In this document: piece by piece, positions 14,985-20,615 of the stretch
Layout: each line of letters starts with the position of its first letter
Position numbering within the stretch: the first letter of the stretch is position 1
Source: Desulfobacteraceae bacterium
GTDB taxonomy: Bacteria; Desulfobacterota; Desulfobacteria; Desulfobacterales; SURF-15
Length of the DNA stretch: 20,615 bases
Direction: 5' to 3'
Assembly: GCA_003599475.1 (NCBI GenBank)
Contig: QZKK01000121.1
Location: 1 to 20,615 of the forward strand
The notes under the pieces: model-generated
Seen by the model: the letters and a program-made list of their open reading frames with translations, nothing else
The model's database searches: none
Told to the model about the DNA's origin: nothing
Made by a program: the position numbers and the translations under genes

Positions 14985-15995
14985 TCATGTCCTTTTCCAG
15001 TCCTCCTTCACCAGATCCAGAATCCGTTTGGCCCGGTCGAACTGAACCTGAATGGAATCCCAATTGGGGGTCTTTGCAATGCGCTGCATGAGGAGGCCGT
15101 CGGTATCGAACCAGCGGGGAAGGACTCCTCCCAGAAAATAGCCCCTTTGCCTCAGGGCATCCACCGCCACTCCGATACCGGGGCAGGCAAGGTTCAACCA
15201 CACCTGGAAGACGATTCCACCCCGGCCTGCGATTTTTTTCTCTTCGGCCTCGAAGGTCTGCATAAAATCGGCCCCGGGCTCCCGGACGGCCATGCGGCCT
15301 ACCTGGGCGAAATCGAAGTACTGCACCTCCATGCGAGTGGTTGAGCCCGGCGCAGGCTTCCCCTGTCCGACCAGGATCTCGCGCGAATCGTCCAGCCCGG
15401 AGTAAATGAATCTCAACGCATCCTCATAGCAGGAGGGAATGAAAACGCTGTGCGGCTTGGATTGAAGGGTGATGCAGTCGAAGAGGGAAGAAACTCTCCC
15501 GGTCGCGCTCCCCTCCATTTCATAAGCAGAGGCCGGCATGAGGTCGACCTCGATGGCCTGTGTGATCCAGCCCAGTTTTTGCGTCATCTTCTGAGAGAAT
15601 ACGTGATTGCATACGGACTCTCCGTACACAGCCTCCACCCCGAAGCGCTTTGCTCCGGTCTCCATGGCGTGCGCCACAAGCCTCCCGAAAATGCCTTTTC
15701 CTCCCCTGTAGCTTGCATGCACCACCCCTGCGCCGGCTTCGCGGATGCGATCGCAGGGTGCGCTGCAAAAAAGCGCGTCGTGTCCCACGATGTCTCCCTT
15801 CGAGGTTCTTGCGACGCTTGATATGATGCGGCCCGCCGCATTTTCATCGATCAGCAGGCCCCGATCGATATAGGTATTTACAGGGTATCCCTTGCCGTAA
15901 ACGGAAAGGAACAGCCGGACCACCCCGTCCCCATCCTCTGGACGGAAGAGGTCGATCTCCCACTCCTGACCCGGTTCGATGTCGTATTCTTTCAT
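14985..15995 (-). CDS. GNAT-like acyltransferase paralog A
   Basis: The ATG at 15995 follows GGAAGGATCGAAA and gives 336 residues; an ATG at 16010 is also in frame. The sequence around the start matches that of paralog B, whose GGAGG site supports the inner start in both. The N-terminal half resembles a GNAT fold: WEIDLFRPEDGDGVVRLF, VARTSKGDIVGHDALF, an acetyl-CoA-loop-like YRGGKGIFGRLV, then FGVEAVYGESVCNHVF. The C-terminal half (IEVDLMPASAY onward to GGVLPRWFDTDGLLMQR) has no domain I can name. It lies last in the minus-strand gene set. Substrate unknown. Confidence 0.65.
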   Translation of the reverse strand: MKEYDIEPGQEWEIDLFRPEDGDGVVRLFLSVYGKGYPVNTYIDRGLLIDENAAGRIISSVARTSKGDIVGHDALFCSAPCDRIREAGAGVVHASYRGGKGIFGRLVAHAMETGAKRFGVEAVYGESVCNHVFSQKMTQKLGWITQAIEVDLMPASAYEMEGSATGRVSSLFDCITLQSKPHSVFIPSCYEDALRFIYSGLDDSREILVGQGKPAPGSTTRMEVQYFDFAQVGRMAVREPGADFMQTFEAEEKKIAGRGGIVFQVWLNLACPGIGVAVDALRQRGYFLGGVLPRWFDTDGLLMQRIAKTPNWDSIQVQFDRAKRILDLVKEDWKRT

Positions 15996-16095
15996 TTTCG
16001 ATCCTTCCATGCTCGCTCACCTCGGCAATTGCAGAGAGGAAGAAGAACGTGATGTTGATTTGACTGACCTTTCCTGGAGAGAAGAGCACTTTCGA

Positions 16096-17121
16096 CTACG
16101 AGGAGACCGTGCGCTTCCAATCAGCCTTCACCATTTCCAGAATACGGCCCGCCCTTTCTCCGAAGACCTGAATGCCGTCCCAATTGGGCGGACCGAATAC
16201 CTTCTGCATCAGCAATCCGTCCATGTCGAACCAGCGGGGCAGCAGGCCTCCGATGAAATACCCGCGGGAGCGCAAGAGTTCCACCACCCGGCCGACCCAC
16301 GGCCATGAAAGCTTCAACCAGACCTGATGGACGATCGTCCCCTTTCCCCTGGCTGCCGCCTCCTCCCTGTCGAAAACGGAAGCGAAGTCCGCCCCCGCTT
16401 CCTGCACCGCAAATCGGGCGACCTTGGAGAAGTCGAAGATCTGAACATCCACCCGGGTCTCCTCCCTGTCAGGCAGCTTCCCGGAAGAGGGGATGAGCCG
16501 GCATTCATGGCGGATACCGCCGTAAATGAACCTTGCCGTTTCTTCATGAGCGGCGGGCAGATGGATCGTCTGCGGTTTGGGATCGATGATCCTGAAGTTC
16601 AATAGCGTTGCCACGCGCCCCCTAGAACCCTCCTCTTTCGTGTAGGCTTCGGCGGGCATCAGATCCACCTCGACGGCACAGGGCTCAAACTTCAGCTTGG
16701 CTCCAATCTTCTGCATGACGATATGGCTGCAGACCGGCTCGCCGAAAACGATTTCGACACCGAACCGCCCGGCCATTTCCCCCACACAGTACTCGGTCAG
16801 CCTGAACCCGAGCACTCCCGCCCGGTAGTTTGGAGCGGTGAGCGTCGCACCGAATTCGAAAAGCCCCCGGAAAGGCGCGCTCGGATAGAGGGCGCTGTGT
16901 CCGACTATATCCCCTTTGGGCGTGCGCGCCACGCACGATATCGTCCGCCGCGCGGCATTCTCCTCGATGAGCCGCTCCGGGTCCGTGAAGGTCTTTACCG
17001 GGTACCCGTCTCCGTAGACCATGCGGAACAGCCCGGTAACCCCCGGTGCGTCTTCGGGACGAAACAGGTCCACTTCCCATTTTTGCTTCGGCTCGATGAG
17101 CTCTTTTTCGGACTTTTCCAT
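16096..17121 (-). CDS. GNAT-like acyltransferase paralog B
   Basis: The ATG at 17121 preceded by GGAGG (8-base spacer) gives 341 residues. It aligns with paralog A end to end: WEVDLFRPEDAPGVTGLF, VARTPKGDIVGHSALYPSAP, FGVEIVFGEPVCSHIVMQK, VEVDLMPAEAYTKEEGS and GGLLPRWFDMDGLLMQK. The acyl-CoA loop (YRAGVLGFRL) is less canonical than in A. The two look like an old tandem duplication that has diverged, probably to different substrates. It begins 65 bp after the SGNH hydrolase gene on the same strand and is probably in the same operon. Confidence 0.65.
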   Translation of the reverse strand: MEKSEKELIEPKQKWEVDLFRPEDAPGVTGLFRMVYGDGYPVKTFTDPERLIEENAARRTISCVARTPKGDIVGHSALYPSAPFRGLFEFGATLTAPNYRAGVLGFRLTEYCVGEMAGRFGVEIVFGEPVCSHIVMQKIGAKLKFEPCAVEVDLMPAEAYTKEEGSRGRVATLLNFRIIDPKPQTIHLPAAHEETARFIYGGIRHECRLIPSSGKLPDREETRVDVQIFDFSKVARFAVQEAGADFASVFDREEAAARGKGTIVHQVWLKLSWPWVGRVVELLRSRGYFIGGLLPRWFDMDGLLMQKVFGPPNWDGIQVFGERAGRILEMVKADWKRTVSS

Positions 17122-17186
17122 CAACGATTCCTCCATGCCATTTAAGGTCGGGACAACCTGCACCATCATCAGGTCCGGAGCGGAGT

Positions 17187-18260
17187 CTATTTCCAAAAGT
17201 TTATGGCCTCGATTTCCTCGTATAGATACTCCGCCAAAAGCCGCATCCCCTTCGGGTTGAGGTGATACAAGTCAAAGTAGAGAGTGAATCGATCCAGATG
17301 GCGCCAGAACCGGGGGCGAAGGTCTATTACCGGCATGTTCAGCCGTGGGGACAGCTCGGACTTCATCCGTTCAAAGAATTCAAAAAGGGGAGGACCATCG
17401 CCATCGACATATTGACGCCAGTTCGACTGAATGGATGTGATCTTTCGCTGATCTTCAGAAGACATAAGCAATTCATAGGCCGGGAAAACGGGCATAAAAA
17501 CCACCTTGATTCCACATGCCTGGGCACCCCTGGCTATGCACTCCATATTGGTGAAAGCTGAATGGAAACATTCATCCTTTTTGAAGCCTGCCCGGGTTTT
17601 GAAAGCGGCGCTCCGTTGCGCTTCTTTGGATTTCCGGCGCCATAAGAAATAGAAACAGCTTCGATTCAGGATCTTTTCCCACCAGTGACTCTTCCGGGCC
17701 AAGGCAAAGATAAAATCGAACGGATAGGTCATCCCGGGGTACCATTTTTCCCCGAACATCCGGGCTTGAGTGATGTCGTTCGCACCGATGCTAAGAACAA
17801 GGAAATCGGGCTTGAGGCCGACAAGTTCATGTTCAAAAAAGGCTCTATACTGATGGGTGTTGTAGCCGGGAAAGCTGAAATTCATGATCTCCCAGTTGGA
17901 TTCGGCCTCCTCATCGAGGAGCCTCTTCAACCGGAAAGACCAGAGATCGCGCTCGTGGAAAAGCTTGACGCCAAAAAGATGCGACTCGCCCAAAAACAAT
18001 GCCCGTTTGACTCCGGGGCGTGAGCTCAGCTCGGGTCCTCTCATGCCGTGCCGGTTGATATTGACCGAAGGAGACCGGTATCCCTTCTTGAGTCTGAAAT
18101 GGAAGGGCGGGTCGGCCTTTTCGACGAATCGATGGTAGGGATATTCAGCAAAGACCCGGCTTTTAAAAGGAAGGCCGAACCGGCGATAGCGGTAAATTCT
18201 TGCCCCCAGCTCAACAAAGGCCAAAAAGACCGGAAGGGCCAGTCCTGTCCATATACTCAT
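17187..18260 (-). CDS. SGNH/GDSL-family hydrolase with N-terminal membrane anchor
   Basis: The ATG at 18260 overlaps the MFS stop as ATGA and gives 357 residues; much longer open versions of this frame only shadow the MFS gene. Residues ~4-20 (WTGLALPVFLAFVELGA) form one membrane segment or uncleaved signal. The hydrolase core has block I LFLGESHLFG (nucleophile S93), block III SIGANDITQ (N161) and the catalytic pair in DLYHLNPKG (D330, H333). GES replaces the usual GDS. SGNH enzymes are esterases, lipases or O-acetyl transferases/esterases acting on lipids or sugars. The anchor suggests action outside the cytoplasmic membrane. Overlap with the transporter gene implies coupled translation. 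Confidence 0.85.
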   Translation of the reverse strand: MSIWTGLALPVFLAFVELGARIYRYRRFGLPFKSRVFAEYPYHRFVEKADPPFHFRLKKGYRSPSVNINRHGMRGPELSSRPGVKRALFLGESHLFGVKLFHERDLWSFRLKRLLDEEAESNWEIMNFSFPGYNTHQYRAFFEHELVGLKPDFLVLSIGANDITQARMFGEKWYPGMTYPFDFIFALARKSHWWEKILNRSCFYFLWRRKSKEAQRSAAFKTRAGFKKDECFHSAFTNMECIARGAQACGIKVVFMPVFPAYELLMSSEDQRKITSIQSNWRQYVDGDGPPLFEFFERMKSELSPRLNMPVIDLRPRFWRHLDRFTLYFDLYHLNPKGMRLLAEYLYEEIEAINFWK

Positions 18261-19465
18261 TGCTGCTTCGAGATCCTCCTTTCCACCATCCGCATCAGCG
18301 CCGCCGAAGCCAGGCTGAACAGAACACACACTCCAAAGAGCGCCCTGAAGCCCCACCCCTCCACAACGGGCGCCCCGATGAAAGGGCCGAGAAAGAATCC
18401 GCCCTGAAACATTTGAAAAGCCATGTTGGTGTTGAAGGCGCGCAGCCTCGGTTTGGAGACATTGAACATGAGACCGTTGAAGACCGGCATCGGGATGCCC
18501 CAGCCCAGCCCGAGAAGAAGACCGATGATGAAGAAGGCATGCTCTCCCTCCACATAGGAAAGGGCAAGATAGACAGGTGCAAGGCTCGCCATGCTGAAAA
18601 CAGCCAGCCGGGTCTTGTTGATCTTGTCGAACAGAGAGCCCGCCAGCAGGCGAACCCCGATCTCGCCGGCTGTCGACAGGGTGAGAAAAAAACCGGTGCC
18701 CGCGATTCCGATTTTTTTGCCGAAGCCGTCCAGAAAGAAGAAGACAAGGGCATGGCTGCTGTACAGGAGAAGCATGGAAAAGAGGATGGCCACGATTACC
18801 ACGTCCTTGAAGTCGTCTGCAACCTCCGCCCTGCTGAGGGGTCTGAAAACCTCCTTCGGTTGAGATCCGGATGGATGCCGGTGAACGAATGTGATCATCG
18901 GAAAGATGAGGCCGCTGATCAGGGCAAAGAGGAGGAGAACATGGGGGAATCCGCCCAGGGAACGGGTCAGAAACGGCAAAACCGGAGGGATGATCGTATT
19001 GGGGATCAGGACGACGACGGCAAGAAACCCGAAGAACTGAGCACTTTTTTCCTGGGGGATGTAATCGACCATCATCGTCATCAGGGCGGCCCCCAGAAGG
19101 ACGAAGGAAAATCCGTGCAGCCCCCGGATCAGCAGCATGCTCCAGAACCCGGTCGCAAGGCTGTATAAAGCCAGAGAAGCCATAAGGAATCCCGTTCCCG
19201 CATAGGCGTACCGGTGGGCGTTGCCGGTGTGCAGGAAAGGGCTGATCAGGGGCCGCAGGACCAGGGGAACCGCGGAAAAAACGGACATCAGGAGACCGTA
19301 CCACCGGGCATCGATCGGAAGCGTGCCGAGGTATCCATAAAAATGGAAAAACACGGAGATGTTGGCATAGGTCAGAAATGACGCCCCGAACACAAGGAGA
19401 ATTTTCCTACTGTAAAATGATTTTTCACTGGCGATTTCCCGCAACTCTTCCTCCCGGACCGTCAC
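18257..19465 (-). CDS. Major facilitator superfamily transporter
   Basis: A GTG start at 19465 overlaps the FAD-subunit stop as GTGA and gives 402 residues, beginning VTVREEELREIASEKSFYSR. About twelve hydrophobic segments follow, in two halves split by a polar loop near residues 185-205 (HRHPSGSQPKEVFRPLSRAE). LLIRGLHGFSFVLLGAALM and the second-half RLLAGSLFDKINKTRLA fit conserved MFS loop motifs. It resembles general drug or metabolite MFS carriers. Its place between a molybdenum-hydroxylase and an SGNH hydrolase suggests import or export of the compound those enzymes handle. The longer open frame upstream is a shadow of the FAD-subunit gene. Confidence 0.88.
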   Translation of the reverse strand: MTVREEELREIASEKSFYSRKILLVFGASFLTYANISVFFHFYGYLGTLPIDARWYGLLMSVFSAVPLVLRPLISPFLHTGNAHRYAYAGTGFLMASLALYSLATGFWSMLLIRGLHGFSFVLLGAALMTMMVDYIPQEKSAQFFGFLAVVVLIPNTIIPPVLPFLTRSLGGFPHVLLLFALISGLIFPMITFVHRHPSGSQPKEVFRPLSRAEVADDFKDVVIVAILFSMLLLYSSHALVFFFLDGFGKKIGIAGTGFFLTLSTAGEIGVRLLAGSLFDKINKTRLAVFSMASLAPVYLALSYVEGEHAFFIIGLLLGLGWGIPMPVFNGLMFNVSKPRLRAFNTNMAFQMFQGGFFLGPFIGAPVVEGWGFRALFGVCVLFSLASAALMRMVERRISKQQ

Positions 19466-20301
19466 ATGCACTCGAGAAGCCGCATCAACAGGTTCCCTGA
19501 GACCTCCCTTCGATACGAGGCGGAGGCCCTCACATCGTCGATGGGCCGGACCGCTGTCTGCACGAGCGGCGCCGCTTCCGTGAGTACATCGGCAGATAGA
19601 TACTTTCCCATAAGGAAGTTTTCCACGGCTACGGAAGAAATCACGGTGGGACCGACGCTTCCCCAGGAAAGACGCGCTTTTTCGATCCGGCCTGTTCCGG
19701 ACAAGTCGAGCAAGGCTGCCATGTTGACCACTGCGATGGCCTGGGCATTGCGCTGGCCGACCTTTTCGTAATGATGGATCCGGTATGCCGGCTCCTTGTT
19801 CAGCCACACTCCCGTAACAATTTCGCCGCGGGAAAGATCCGTCTTCCCCGGACCCTTGACGAAATCTGCAATGGAGATGAACCTTGTGGATGACGCGCTG
19901 CGGATTTCGAGCTGTGCGCCGAGCACATAGAGGGGGGGGAGGGTGTCTCCGGCAGGAGAAGCCGTGACGATGTTTCCCCCGATCGTCCCCATATTCCGGA
20001 TGTGGGGGGAACCGAGTGTTTCGAGGGCCTTGGTGAGAACCGGAAAATGCCGCCGGATCAGAGGGTTTTCGAGGAGGCGGGTGTGCGTGCTGCAGGCGCC
20101 CAGCCACACCCGGTTGCCCTCCTCTCGGACGCCCTTGAGCGAACCGATCCTTTCCAGGCAGACCAGCGCCGGCGGGGAGGAGAGCCGCTTTCCGACCCTC
20201 ACCAGGAGATCCGTTCCGCCTGCATAGAGGGCAGCCTCCGGGTGATCGGAAAGGATTTCCCACAGCTCGTCGAGGCTCACGGGAAGGAAAACCGGTCTCA
20301 T
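19462..20301 (-). CDS. FAD-binding subunit of a xanthine dehydrogenase-family molybdenum hydroxylase
   Basis: This 279-residue protein starts at an ATG that overlaps the upstream gene's stop as ATGA. It has the two FAD-binding signatures of the CoxM/XdhB medium subunit: YAGGTDLLV (26-34) and NMGTIGGN followed by TASPAGDTLPPL (103-124). RNAQAIAVVNMA near residue 185 is also typical. The subunit takes electrons from the molybdenum centre through iron-sulfur clusters to FAD. The molybdopterin-binding large subunit is not in this window; it may lie beyond 20615. The substrate cannot be read from this subunit. Confidence 0.93.
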   Translation of the reverse strand: MRPVFLPVSLDELWEILSDHPEAALYAGGTDLLVRVGKRLSSPPALVCLERIGSLKGVREEGNRVWLGACSTHTRLLENPLIRRHFPVLTKALETLGSPHIRNMGTIGGNIVTASPAGDTLPPLYVLGAQLEIRSASSTRFISIADFVKGPGKTDLSRGEIVTGVWLNKEPAYRIHHYEKVGQRNAQAIAVVNMAALLDLSGTGRIEKARLSWGSVGPTVISSVAVENFLMGKYLSADVLTEAAPLVQTAVRPIDDVRASASYRREVSGNLLMRLLECM

Positions 20302-20615
20302 GTGGGCTCTCCATTCCCGGTGTCAGAGGAGACCCGCTCTACCGCATCGACGATCTTCTGGTACCCGGTGCAGCGGCACAGATTTCCGCTGATGGACTGG
20401 CGGATTTCCGACCGGGAAGGATTTGGATTTCTCTCCAGCAGGTCTATGGCCGTAATCACCATCCCCGGGGTGCAGAACCCGCACTGGATCGCACCGTGTT
20501 CCACAAAGGATTCCTGGACGGGATGGAGCGCTTCGTCCTTTGAAACCCCTTCGATGGTCAGTACGCTTCTTCCCTCGAGCTGGGCAGACAGCATCAGGCA
20601 GGAAAGCCGGGTATC
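20298..20615 (-). CDS. [2Fe-2S] subunit of the molybdenum hydroxylase (N-terminus off window)
   Basis: The frame runs off the right edge, leaving the last 105 residues. RLSCLMLSAQLEG corresponds to the end of the ferredoxin-like domain, whose last cluster Cys is present. HGAIQCGFCTPGMV and SGNLCRCTGYQKIV carry the four Cys of the helical second [2Fe-2S] cluster. About 50-60 N-terminal residues, holding the other first-cluster cysteines, should lie past 20615. It overlaps the FAD subunit by ATGA, giving a tightly coupled operon. Confidence 0.93.
   Translation of the reverse strand, partial: DTRLSCLMLSAQLEGRSVLTIEGVSKDEALHPVQESFVEHGAIQCGFCTPGMVITAIDLLERNPNPSRSEIRQSISGNLCRCTGYQKIVDAVERVSSDTGNGEPT

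Noticed and set aside
18200..19168. 322-codon plus-strand open frame
   Set aside because: Antisense to the MFS transporter; charged low-complexity translation typical of a shadow frame.

Overview
The window looks like a contig from an anaerobic environmental bacterium. Positions from about 1250 to the end are GC-rich, with clear Shine-Dalgarno sites. They carry sigma-54 promoters, a sigma-54 activator remnant, an HD-GYP protein, Gram-negative outer-membrane beta-barrels, a molybdenum-hydroxylase (xanthine dehydrogenase family) operon and a RiPP locus. This mix fits a Desulfobacterota-like (deltaproteobacterial) genome, but that is inference. The first ~1.2 kb is visibly AT-rich and encodes an unrelated 2-oxoglutarate decarboxylase/dehydrogenase fragment that stops mid-protein at a short repeat. 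I read this as a probable assembly chimera, or less likely a recombination scar.

Layout. 1-1206 (minus): fragment of a fused E2-E1 2-oxoglutarate dehydrogenase. 1286-5892: an azole-forming RiPP (TOMM) locus. It has a SagB-type FMN dehydrogenase, a fused E1-like/YcaO cyclodehydratase, and a divergent 110-residue precursor on the plus strand. The precursor has a Nif11-like leader with an apparent internal 28-residue duplication, a Gly-Gly site and a ten-residue core ending in Cys-Gly-Ala-Cys-His-Ile. A good sigma-54 promoter lies just upstream. 6266-8442: orotate phosphoribosyltransferase and a dihydroorotase-superfamily amidohydrolase, closed by a perfect 16-bp inverted repeat. 8667-10775: a truncated alpha/beta-hydrolase behind a sigma-54 promoter, an intact HD-GYP protein, and the broken tail of a sigma-54 activator. 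11150-14933: a DinB-like protein with a strong terminator, a BMP-type solute-binding protein facing an outer-membrane beta-barrel, and then a decayed region. That region holds a second sigma-54 promoter/upstream element, a barrel pseudogene and a small BMP-gene remnant. 14985-20615 (minus): a likely operon reading [2Fe-2S] subunit, FAD subunit, MFS transporter, SGNH hydrolase and two paralogous GNAT-like proteins. Its first three junctions are 4-bp start/stop overlaps.

How the parts fit. In the RiPP locus the cyclodehydratase should bind the Nif11-like leader and convert Cys (and perhaps Ser) in the core to azolines, and SagB should oxidise them to azoles. No exporter or leader peptidase is recognisable nearby. 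The cluster may have been cut off by the junction near 1250. Four sigma-54-type promoters with identical GG-N10-GC spacing occur. Three face the minus strand and share sequence, and two of those share a conserved block about 57 bp upstream that looks like an activator-binding site. The only activator gene in the window is broken, so activation would need a protein encoded elsewhere. The window shows several footprints of deletion and duplication between 8.6 and 15 kb.
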